A DNA stretch of 7,811 nt, from the NCBI GenBank assembly GCA_937874815.1, contig CALNBW010000487.1:1-7811 (forward strand), read 5' to 3'. Every line of letters starts with the position of its first letter. The stretch's first letter is position 1. This DNA comes from an uncultured Bacillota bacterium. GTDB lineage: Bacteria; Bacillota; UBA994; UBA5500. The translations under genes and the position numbers were made by a program. Below the pieces are notes generated by a model. It was not told the DNA's origin, did not search any database, and saw only the letters and a program-made list of their open reading frames with translations. Shown one piece after another: positions 1 through 5,590 of this stretch.

Positions 1-227
1 GACGGGTCTTTCGCAATCCTCTCCGCTTCAAGCATTGCAATAATAGTCTCCTTGTTGGGTTGATCTAGTGAAATTTCAAAAGGAATCCCGCCCTTGCGAA
101 GTGATTGCCGCACAAAGATATTGAACGCAGTTGTCAGGCTCATACCGAGCTCACCAAAAAGCGCATCGGCCTGCGCTTTCAGATCTGAATCCATCCGAAT
201 GCTAATATTTGTTGTATTCCGGGCCAT
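1..227 (-). CDS. dinJ: RelB/DinJ-family antitoxin, 3' end outside window
   Basis: Reading the minus strand from the ATG at 227-225 gives MARNTTNISIRMDSDLKAQA at the start, then a region with GELGMSLTTAFNIFVRQSL and GGIPFEI, which is the typical RelB/DinJ antitoxin layout: a short beta strand (about residues 5-11) followed by two helices of a ribbon-helix-helix DNA-binding fold. About 75 codons are visible and the frame stays open to base 1 (last residues AERIAKDP), so the C-terminal toxin-binding end is cut off. An AAAGGGGTGAT ribosome binding site lies just before the start. In this family the antitoxin binds its own promoter and neutralises a RelE/YafQ-type mRNA interferase encoded next to it; any toxin gene would lie left of base 1 and is not seen. 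Family assignment is strong; the exact subfamily name is less certain. Confidence 0.9.
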   Translation of the reverse strand, partial: MARNTTNISIRMDSDLKAQADALFGELGMSLTTAFNIFVRQSLRKGGIPFEISLDQPNKETIIAMLEAERIAKDP

Positions 228-254
228 AAGATCACCCCTTTCTTCTATACTTAT

Positions 255-293
255 ATTGTACATGATTTGCACCAGTAATGCACTATGATGCAC
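255..293 (-). promoter_or_regulatory. Putative antitoxin promoter with three TGCAC operator repeats
   Basis: On the minus strand, TACAAT (260-255) is a good -10 box, 27 nt before the antitoxin ATG. A 17-nt spacer leads to GTGCAT (283-278), a poor -35 match. Three copies of GTGCA (plus strand TGCAC at 268-272, 279-283 and 289-293) are spaced 11 and 10 bp, one DNA turn, and cover the -35 region. Autoregulation by RelB-type antitoxins is established; that these repeats are the operator is inference. Confidence 0.45.
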
Positions 294-536
294 GAAATTG
301 TCCCACATTCCACGGCAATCCCAGTGAACCGCGGGGACGTACACTTGGACCAGTAAAATATTGCCATATGCCATGAGCATCCCTAGCTGCGTATAATAAA
401 TAGCCCTTCCACTACACTGCTGAAGTTATCCAAAGCACTCTGATATTAAGATGATGGAGATTATCAGCGACATATGGTACTATATTTCCATAATATATCC
501 ACATTGTGACAGATCCCGCTAGATCAGAGAATGCAT
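294..536. other. Intergenic stretch without a gene
   Basis: No credible coding frame is seen on either strand between the antitoxin promoter and the ribosome binding site of the next gene. It contains the left copy of a 48-bp repeat (322-369) and a 6-bp perfect inverted repeat CTGATA/TATCAG (440-445 and 462-467), which could be an operator. AT-rich hexamers such as TAATAT (491-496) could serve as a -10 box for the gene at 553, but no convincing -35 partner is visible. Promoter assignment here is therefore left open. Confidence 0.5.
322..369 (+). repeat. 48-bp repeat, left copy (GGGGAC-containing)
   Basis: This stretch matches 2558-2605 at 44 of 48 positions, with an uninterrupted identical core of 32 bp (328-359 against 2564-2595). 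The core contains CGGGGACGTACAC followed by TTGGACCAGT. The two copies are in the same orientation and bracket the 503-residue gene and the mutS remnant. The GGGGAC element resembles ends of REP-like or small non-autonomous elements; no transposase is present in the window. Confidence 0.85.
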
Positions 537-552
537 AGGAGGTGAGGCCATC

Positions 553-2064
553 ATGGAAAGTGTTTATGAAAAATACTTAGAGCTGAATATCAACGGATCT
601 CTCATCGGCTTGGAACAAGGTGAGGATGAAACTCGCTATTTCTGCACCCCTGAAGGCGCGAGTATCATCGGATGGGCCGGTGTTGACGGCATCCATCTCT
701 GCTTTGTACGCGGTTTTGGGGAGATGGTATTTGCAGTCAGTCCAACAAACGCGCCCGGCAGCTATGTGCAACCGCTGGCACGAGATTTCGAGGATTTCCT
801 GCGGCTTTTGCTGGCTTCGGGCCATACCGCGGCGCTGGAACAGGTGTGGAATTGGAATCAAGAGCAGTTTGATAACTTCCTGAAGGAAAACCCACCTACG
901 GACGAGCAATCTGCAGCGCTTCATATCATTCGAGAAAAATTGTCCCTTACCCCCATGGAGCAGCCGTTTGACTACGTCAGAGCTTTGCAGGATAGGTTTG
1001 ATTACCGCTGCATCCCCTATACGAAGGACTACTATGATATTGTTCCCTCCGAGCCTCCCATACCGGAATGGAAGGTCTACTTTGATGCGAACTTTTGGGG
1101 ACATCGTGGCCGTGAAAGAGCAGGAAAAGAAATTCTCCTGAACAAGCAATTTTTCTGGGAGGATGAGGTCTGGACGATTCCAGCGATTTACCCCTGCGCA
1201 AAGGGCCTGGTTATCGATTTCTGCCTGCAGGTTCCGTCAGAGCGCATCCGCGCCTTTATGGATGAATGGAAGCTTTGCGCCGACAACGACGGGAGCGGCT
1301 TGACAGATGAAGAGCGGATGCAAATTGATGCGGCAAACCCGCTGGCTGTCAAAATAAACCCGAAGGTTATGCTGAACGGAGCTGAGCTGGCAAGCTCGCA
1401 CGGGTGCGGCCTTTGCTGGAACCCCTTTTTCCCCGATGGCAATGGCCCTGAGGCGTGGAGTGTCATGCGGCACTATGGGCTTGACCCCGAGCAAGGCTAT
1501 GTAATCTGGCGCAGCGCGTTCCGATGGCGAACAAAACGCAAGCCGCAAATAAAGACACTTAGCGTGACATTGATGCCAGAGCCTGTCGCCATACCGGGGG
1601 CACATTTTGCAGTATCGTTCCCCGGTGAGCAAATTGAGTTTATACATCCGTCCACCGGGAACAAGCATACTCTAACCGTGCAGGAATATGAACGGCAGGA
1701 GTTGTCCGCCGAGCATTTCAACGAGCCAGATCTAGAGTTCCCAAAACACTATATAATGATGACCTATACGCTCTCGCCTGACCTCCCGCCGGATCAATCC
1801 TTGACGATCACAGATTGTGTGCCAAGTGACCGGCCCCGTCAAAAACACGCTGATCCAAGGGCACCGCAGGCTACCGGTGACGTTTGCTGCATCGGTATCA
1901 TCGGCGGAGCGGATGGCCCAACGGCTATCTTTTTCGGGAGCGGTAACCAAGGCAAGCTCCGGGCTGCCTGCTCCGCACTGCATTTTGAAACGGTGAATAA
2001 TGTGGAGTGGCGCATGGTGTTTTATGAGAAGCAGCGCGAAGATATTATGGTGGAATTGATCTAA
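553..2064 (+). CDS. Uncharacterised protein, SMI1-like N-terminus and C-terminal GGADGPT motif
   Basis: A 503-residue protein with a strong AGGAGGTGA ribosome binding site (537-545) 7 nt before the ATG. Residues about 1-112, including LARDFEDFLRLLLASG (75-90) and a following WNWNQEQFDNFL, resemble the end of SMI1/KNR4-like domains; this is a pattern-level call. Residues about 170-430 form a second, mostly beta-rich region that I cannot name, with a Cys pair in HGCGLCW (283-289) and a KRKPQIKTL segment. Residues 448-460 read GIIGGADGPTAIF, the signature found in a membrane helix of oxaloacetate/glutaconyl-CoA decarboxylase beta subunits. Here it sits in a soluble-looking protein with no other membrane helices, so it is not a decarboxylase subunit. 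The C-terminus (EWRMVFYEKQREDIMVELI) is charged. From memory, proteins of this layout recur in Clostridia as hypotheticals, often misnamed after the motif. The gene stands alone, convergent with the mutS remnant. Function unknown. Confidence 0.85.
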   Translation: MESVYEKYLELNINGSLIGLEQGEDETRYFCTPEGASIIGWAGVDGIHLCFVRGFGEMVFAVSPTNAPGSYVQPLARDFEDFLRLLLASGHTAALEQVWNWNQEQFDNFLKENPPTDEQSAALHIIREKLSLTPMEQPFDYVRALQDRFDYRCIPYTKDYYDIVPSEPPIPEWKVYFDANFWGHRGRERAGKEILLNKQFFWEDEVWTIPAIYPCAKGLVIDFCLQVPSERIRAFMDEWKLCADNDGSGLTDEERMQIDAANPLAVKINPKVMLNGAELASSHGCGLCWNPFFPDGNGPEAWSVMRHYGLDPEQGYVIWRSAFRWRTKRKPQIKTLSVTLMPEPVAIPGAHFAVSFPGEQIEFIHPSTGNKHTLTVQEYERQELSAEHFNEPDLEFPKHYIMMTYTLSPDLPPDQSLTITDCVPSDRPRQKHADPRAPQATGDVCCIGIIGGADGPTAIFFGSGNQGKLRAACSALHFETVNNVEWRMVFYEKQREDIMVELI

Positions 2065-2098
2065 GCCTAAGTCGGGAGATGGCAAAGCTGTGTAGACC

Positions 2099-2562
2099 TC
2101 AATATTCCCCCCACTTGCGCGTGGTTTCAAAGTCCTCTGCTATGCGCTGCGCGCGGGCGATTACCTCGCGCGGATAGTCCATAAAGTCTAGGAGCTTGAT
2201 TGCGTTCTTAGTGCGCGCCTTCCCTGGGTAGAGCGTGTAATCGAAGACGATGCCCTCGTCGGTGATCTGTTCGCGAAAGTGAAAATTGTCATAGCTCTTG
2301 CTCAGGATTTCCGTCAGCTCAATGTCGTGTGAGGCCACCACGCAGAGGCAGTTCTGCCCGTCCAGCCAGCCGAGGATGGAGGACGAAGCCGCGATGCGCT
2401 AGATAGTGTTTGTACCAGGACAAAGTACATCCACATGTTGCTCAAGCTCTTATCGCTGGGCGCAAAAATGAAGCCCGACACGCCGTTAAAGTCAATCTTG
2501 CCGAGTTTGCCCAAGCGGAATGCGATTTGGTCCCTCTCCACCTCATGCGAGAAAACACAGTG
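2099..2562 (-). pseudogene. Decayed MutS-family ATPase remnant
   Basis: The last 106 codons (2416-2099) read GTNTI-stop-RIAASSSILGW, then NCLCVVASHDIELTEIL, FHFREQITDEGIVFDY and RTKNAIKLLDFMDYP, ending at TGA 2101-2099. This is the C-terminal part of the ATPase domain of a MutS-related protein: the GTNT.ERIAAS segment after the Walker B region, and the VASHD switch. A TAG (2401-2399) replaces the expected Glu codon (GAG) in GTNTIERIAAS. Just upstream the reading shifts by one base into a different frame (2562-2416) encoding HEVERDQIAFRLGKLGK and PSDKSLSNMWMYFVL. This looks like an N-terminal piece of the same kind of protein, so the Walker A region and core are missing, most simply through an internal deletion around 2416. 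The upstream edge runs into the right 48-bp repeat. The ATPase remnant is certain; the origin of the upstream piece is inferred. Not expected to make a working protein. Confidence 0.8.
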
Positions 2563-2605
2563 GACCGCGGGGACGTACACTTGGACCAGTAAAATGTTAC
2601 CATAC
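2558..2605 (+). repeat. 48-bp repeat, right copy (GGGGAC-containing)
   Basis: Second copy of the repeat at 322-369, same orientation, four substitutions (aligned positions 2563, 2596, 2599 and 2605). It abuts the broken upstream end of the mutS remnant and lies 15 bp left of a large GGGGAC inverted repeat. The unit contains two short TGGACC words (2561-2566 and 2582-2587). Confidence 0.85.
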
Positions 2606-2620
2606 CTGGGTTTAATGGGT

Positions 2621-2675
2621 TTTGGGGACGGTTCTATTTATTCATTCCAGATGAATAAATAGAACCGTCCCCAAA
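2621..2675. repeat. Perfect 25-bp inverted repeat with GGGGAC ends (REP-like)
   Basis: The left arm 2621-2645 (TTTGGGGACGGTTCTATTTA then TTCAT) is exactly complementary to the right arm 2651-2675, with a 5-nt loop TCCAG. Neither strand has a T run after the stem, so it is not a standard intrinsic terminator, though it lies only 12 nt past the stop codon of the amidohydrolase gene and would form a strong hairpin in its mRNA. GGGGACGGTTCT palindromes of this kind are, from memory, repeated in many clostridial genomes and linked to IS200-like (Y1/RAYT) transposases; that link is inference here. Confidence 0.85.
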
Positions 2676-2687
2676 GTTCACAAATGT

Positions 2688-4325
2688 TTATTCCGTTATA
2701 ATCTCCGGTCCATCATACCACTCCGGAGTCTTATAATGCTTAGCCATTTGTGGACGATACTTAGCCATTTGTTCACTTAAGAATCCTACTGGTGGGGCAA
2801 CTTCCTTGCCTTCCGGAACGAAGAACTTGCCGTTTTCAGGATCATACTCATATTTTCCTGCCATACCAAATAGTAGAGGTAAGTAAGATTCAAATTGAGC
2901 TTCCCCGTTTTCGTCTAGTATTAACTGCTTACCATCGTTCTTGTAGTTGTAGAAGTGCCCTTCCTGCATCTTTCTAAAATCTTCTTTGATCTCAGTCACT
3001 TTGTCAGGATTAGTCAATAGTTCTATAGCACTTACCGCCATTGCTTGGGCTCCCGCTATCAGCCCTTTATGAGCAATAGTAGAACCAGTTACTGCAGTAG
3101 TAGTCCAGTGATGACCGATAGCTCCCGGGGCAGAGGACGGGAATCTAACAGTGGTAAGAGGCACAACTAAAGAAACCTCGCCTATATCAGAAGATCCTCC
3201 GCCTACAAATACTTCAGGTGACCCTTTTGGCTGATCTTCGATTTTAGAATCATCAGGAAGACCGATTTCCTCTGCCCCCACAGTCCTTTGCAATTCTTTT
3301 ACGAATTCTTGTTCAGCCTCAGTCCACTCAGGCATCCCCACCTTTTTGATATTCTCTTGCACCATATTTGCTAAAGTTTCATTTCTATAGCATTGATGGA
3401 TTGCAGTATAGGGGGTGATTTCCATTTGGGTATCTGTAGCAAGGGCTGCAGCTTTCGCACAGTTGAGCACTCTTTCGAAATCAGACTTAATTAGTTTATC
3501 TGAGTTTCTTACGTAATACCATGTAGTTGCTCTATCCGGAACTACATTAGGGCCTTCTCCGCCTTCGGTCATTACATAATGCAATCTGGATGTGTAGTGC
3601 AAATGCTCGCGTAGGAATTCGGTGCTCATATTCATTATCTGAGCAGCATCTAGAGCTGATCTTCCGCGCCATGGGGCTCCAGCAGAGTGAGCTGTTGTTC
3701 CGCGGAAGGTAACGGAGAAAGACCAATTGGTATTACTACCTACTCCGTAAGATGCGCCAAATCCATCTCCCCCATGATTATCAATCACAACATCTACACC
3801 ATCAAATAACCCGGCATAAACCATGAAAGGACGACTAATTACCGTTTCTTCAGCAGGGCTCCCAAACATCTTAATAGTTCCGGTAAATCCCCCGTCTTCC
3901 ATGGCTTTCTTCACTGCTACAACCGTACCAGCAGCCGCAGTACCCATAGCGTTGTGAGTACAACCATGACCTGGCCCTATAGCTCCTTTTATTTCAGTTA
4001 TGGGTGTTTGAGTAGGGTTTCCTGCCTCTTGGGATAGCATTGGTAGTGCATCTAACTCACCTAATACGCCGATAGTTGGTCCAGGACCGTTAGAAAAAGT
4101 AGCAACGAAGGCAGTCGGCATTCCTGCTACCCCTCGTTCAATCTCAAATCCTTGTTTTTCCAAATAGTTGATGAGCAGGTTTGCAGTATTGTATTCTTCC
4201 AACCCTAATTCTGCATAAGACCAAATTGCATCATTGATTTCCGCTAATATCTCCCGAGTCTCACAGTTTTGCAGAAAATCAATGGCAACTTGCTGGTTCT
4301 TATCAAAGGATTCTTTATTCAACAT
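2688..4325 (-). CDS. M20-family amidohydrolase, AbgB type
   Basis: A 545-residue intact enzyme. Motifs of the M20D metallo-amidohydrolase family appear in order: GVLGELDALP (87-95) with the metal-ligand acidic segment, GHGCTHNAMGT (119-129) with the metal-bridging Cys and His, PAEET (157-161) with the catalytic Glu pair, DNHG (182-185), the lid/dimerisation segment FRGTTAHSAGAPWRGRSALD (207-226), and GAIGHHWTTT (401-410) with the C-terminal metal His. It resembles p-aminobenzoyl-glutamate hydrolase subunit B, which cleaves an amide bond in a folate breakdown product; the true substrate could be another N-acyl amino acid or peptide. No signal peptide, so cytoplasmic. The ATG at 4325 is chosen because AGGGAGGAG lies just before it; an upstream TTG at 4349 lacks such a site. 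No abgA-like partner or transporter adjoins it. Base composition is visibly richer in A+T than in the genes to the right. Function class sure, substrate not. Confidence 0.93.
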   Translation of the reverse strand: MLNKESFDKNQQVAIDFLQNCETREILAEINDAIWSYAELGLEEYNTANLLINYLEKQGFEIERGVAGMPTAFVATFSNGPGPTIGVLGELDALPMLSQEAGNPTQTPITEIKGAIGPGHGCTHNAMGTAAAGTVVAVKKAMEDGGFTGTIKMFGSPAEETVISRPFMVYAGLFDGVDVVIDNHGGDGFGASYGVGSNTNWSFSVTFRGTTAHSAGAPWRGRSALDAAQIMNMSTEFLREHLHYTSRLHYVMTEGGEGPNVVPDRATTWYYVRNSDKLIKSDFERVLNCAKAAALATDTQMEITPYTAIHQCYRNETLANMVQENIKKVGMPEWTEAEQEFVKELQRTVGAEEIGLPDDSKIEDQPKGSPEVFVGGGSSDIGEVSLVVPLTTVRFPSSAPGAIGHHWTTTAVTGSTIAHKGLIAGAQAMAVSAIELLTNPDKVTEIKEDFRKMQEGHFYNYKNDGKQLILDENGEAQFESYLPLLFGMAGKYEYDPENGKFFVPEGKEVAPPVGFLSEQMAKYRPQMAKHYKTPEWYDGPEIITE

Positions 4326-4531
4326 TTTCTCCTCCCTTATTTGGCACAAATGTAAGCAGGCTACTTCCTAACTTCACCTCCATATTTATTTCTGTATGCG
4401 TAATAAGCATATCATTACACACTTGGAGTTTCTACAGTTATGCTCATATTATTGTGTAAGAGCCTTAGAAATCTTCGCAGAGAACAAGGCCGTCATGGTT
4501 ATAGACGGGTGCATGCCGCAGTTAAGTGCAC
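4326..4531. other. Intergenic leader of the amidohydrolase gene
   Basis: No convincing gene is seen between the amidohydrolase start and the tmRNA terminator. The segment carries the amidohydrolase ribosome binding site (4337-4329) and overlapping short inverted repeats: GTAAT/ATTAC at 4400-4404 and 4414-4418, and ATGC/GCAT at 4396-4399 and 4407-4410. These lie about 70-95 bp before the start codon on the minus strand and could be an operator. A TATGCT word in the same place could be a -10 box, but no -35 box of quality is found. Confidence 0.4.
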
Positions 4532-4571
4532 AAGAAAAAGCGGTATTCAGGAACCATCCCGAATACCGCTT
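4532..4571 (-). terminator. Intrinsic terminator of the smpB-ssrA transcript
   Basis: On the minus strand an 11-bp perfect stem (AAGCGGTATTC, 4571-4561, with GAATACCGCTT, 4548-4538) is capped by a further GGA/TCC pairing around a 4-nt loop and is followed by TTTTTCTT (4539-4532). It starts 24 nt after the tmRNA CCA end, the expected place for the tmRNA terminator. Confidence 0.93.
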
Positions 4572-4595
4572 GGCCTCTGCGAAACAATGTATATT

Positions 4596-4949
4596 TGGTG
4601 GAGGCGGGGGGAGTCGAACCCACCGTCCGAAGGCATGCCAGCCAGAGTCTCTCCGAGCGCAGTCCTTACTTTGAATTTCGCGCGGCAACGCCCCCAAGGA
4701 CAGGGTCGTTACTTTGCTAGCCTATTAATCTCCCAACTGATACTAAGCACTCTCAGCCAGTAGTACTACTGTTCATGACGCCCGGAATCCAAACTCAGTA
4801 GACACAGTTTGGTCGGACGGCTGCCTAGTTAGGCAGCGATTGCTAAGTTGTTGTTAGCGTTTATTGAAGTTTTCCCTGTTTTACGGGTTCCAGGATCCCC
4901 GGCTCGCTACTCCAACCCACACTACCCCCGTCGAAACCATGTCGCCCCC
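4596..4949 (-). ncRNA. ssrA: Transfer-messenger RNA (tmRNA, SsrA)
   Basis: A 354-nt one-piece tmRNA. The 5' end GGGGGCGAC followed by ATGGTTTCGACGGGG is the universal tmRNA start, and the 3' end is CGCCTCCACCA with an encoded CCA. The acceptor arm pairs GGGGGCG (4949-4943) with CGCCTCC (4606-4600) over seven positions, one a G-U. A T-loop GGTTCGACTCCC precedes the 3' arm. The tag frame (4858-4829) ends in the loop of a perfect 6-bp helix (GCTGCC/GGCAGC, 4837-4820), the usual helix 5 arrangement. The RNA binds SmpB, enters stalled ribosomes as an alanyl-tRNA mimic and appends a degradation tag. It begins 39 nt after the smpB stop with no good promoter in between, so it is probably cut from a joint smpB-ssrA transcript. 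Open frames read across this region on either strand are not genes. Confidence 0.98.
4829..4858 (-). other. tmRNA tag-peptide reading frame
   Basis: Codons GCT AAC AAC AAC TTA GCA ATC GCT GCC TAA encode ANNNLAIAA and a stop. The resume codon is inferred as the GCT at 4858-4856, because known tags of this type start with Ala and end in a hydrophobic LA-x-AA sequence recognised by ClpXP-type proteases. The stop lies in the loop of helix 5. Confidence 0.8.
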
Positions 4950-4988
4950 AGGTTAGCGTAATTGGATGTTGAGGTGCATTCCTGCTCC

Positions 4989-5462
4989 TCAGTTTTCGCC
5001 CTTTTCGCGGGCGCGCATCGCTCTCGCAATTTCGCGCTCAGCGTCGCGTTCAGCTGCGGCATCACGCTTATCGTAAAGCTTCTTGCCCTTGGCCAAGCCG
5101 ATTTCGGCTTTGATTCTGCCATCTTTCAAGTATAACTTGGTAGGAATCAAAGTATAACCTTTAGCCTGAGTCAGGCCGAGCAAGCGCATAATCTCACGCT
5201 TGTGCATCAATAATACACGCGGGCGCAGGGGATCATGGTTAAAGCGGTTGCCTTGATCATAAGGGCTGATATGTACATTATATAAGATTAACTGGCCATC
5301 ATCAACTCGCGCAAAGCTATCTCGCATGTTAGCGCGCCCGGCACGAATTGATTTCACTTCGGTGCCGCGCAACGACAAACCAGCCTCATAGGTTTCTTCT
5401 ATGAAGTAATCATGTCTTGCCCTGCGGTTCTCGACCAGCGTTTTGTTGCCTTTTTCTTTCAT
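4989..5462 (-). CDS. smpB: SsrA-binding protein SmpB
   Basis: A 157-residue protein of the usual SmpB length. It shows the family core in order: NRRARHDYFIEETYEAGLSL (12-31), GTEVKSIRAGRANMRDSF (33-50), NVHISPY (62-68), HDPLRPRVLLMHKREI (76-91), GYTLIPTKLYLKDGRIKAEI (102-121) and LAKGKKLYDKR (123-133). A basic C-terminal tail (AAAERDAEREIARAMRAREK) reaches the decoding site in stalled ribosomes. SmpB binds the tRNA-like part of tmRNA and is needed for trans-translation. GAGGG (5473-5469) lies 6 nt before the ATG. The gene has its own promoter and is followed after 39 nt by ssrA, its functional partner. Nothing appears truncated. Confidence 0.98.
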   Translation of the reverse strand: MKEKGNKTLVENRRARHDYFIEETYEAGLSLRGTEVKSIRAGRANMRDSFARVDDGQLILYNVHISPYDQGNRFNHDPLRPRVLLMHKREIMRLLGLTQAKGYTLIPTKLYLKDGRIKAEIGLAKGKKLYDKRDAAAERDAEREIARAMRAREKGEN

Positions 5463-5473
5463 ATCAATCCCTC

Positions 5474-5513
5474 AAGAAAAATCTAGCCCATCTTGCTGAT
5501 GCGCAAGCGGGCT
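5474..5513 (-). promoter_or_regulatory. Terminator-like hairpin in the smpB leader
   Basis: On the minus strand AGCCC-G-CTTGC-GCATCA-GCAAG-AT-GGGCT (5513-5485) forms a two-part stem (two 5-bp helices with a small internal loop), followed after four bases by TTTTTCTT (5481-5474). It begins about 7 nt after the predicted transcription start and ends at the smpB ribosome binding site. It looks like an intrinsic terminator or attenuator within the leader; it could also end transcripts arriving from the monooxygenase gene. Function is inference. Confidence 0.55.
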
Positions 5514-5526
5514 GATGCTGAAATTA

Positions 5527-5556
5527 ATTATACTATAAAAACGCTAGCGCTGTCAA
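5527..5556 (-). promoter_or_regulatory. Sigma-A type promoter of smpB-ssrA
   Basis: TTGACA (5556-5551) and TATAAT (5532-5527), both perfect consensus hexamers, separated by 18 nt on the minus strand. The predicted start is near 5520, giving a leader of about 58 nt before the smpB ATG. A GCGCTAGCG-type palindrome lies in the spacer next to the -35 box. Confidence 0.9.
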
Positions 5557-5590
5557 CTGAAATCCAGTTATTAGAAAGGCGGACTACAGA

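Noticed and set aside
1282..1317. EF-hand-like DNDGSGLTDEE segment (residues 244-254) in the hypothetical protein
   Set aside because: The spacing is one residue short of a canonical calcium loop: the hydrophobic residue is at position 7 and Glu at 11 instead of 8 and 12. There is only one copy.
577..2130. Several minus-strand open frames opposite the 503-residue gene
   Set aside because: They lack ribosome sites and recognisable protein features; the plus-strand frame has a strong ribosome site and family-like sequence.
2621..2675. Large hairpin as an intrinsic terminator of the amidohydrolase gene
   Set aside because: No T run follows the stem on either strand. The repeat explanation is better, although it may still shape the mRNA end.
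4326..4349. Upstream TTG start for the amidohydrolase (8 extra residues)
   Set aside because: The internal ATG at 4325 has an AGGGAGGAG site directly before it, which would otherwise be coding sequence.
4315..4383. A 22-codon minus-strand frame overlapping the amidohydrolase start
   Set aside because: It has no ribosome site before its ATG and no recognisable sequence; the overlap with ATGTTGAATAA is likely chance.
4449..4697. Minus-strand 82-residue open frame
   Set aside because: It runs through the tmRNA 3' domain and the intrinsic terminator and has no ribosome binding site.
4396..4763. Plus-strand open frames with GGGGSRTHR- or RRGESNPPSEG-like translations
   Set aside because: They are antisense readings of the tmRNA 3' end and its terminator; such peptides are a well-known artefact of tRNA-like T-arm sequence.
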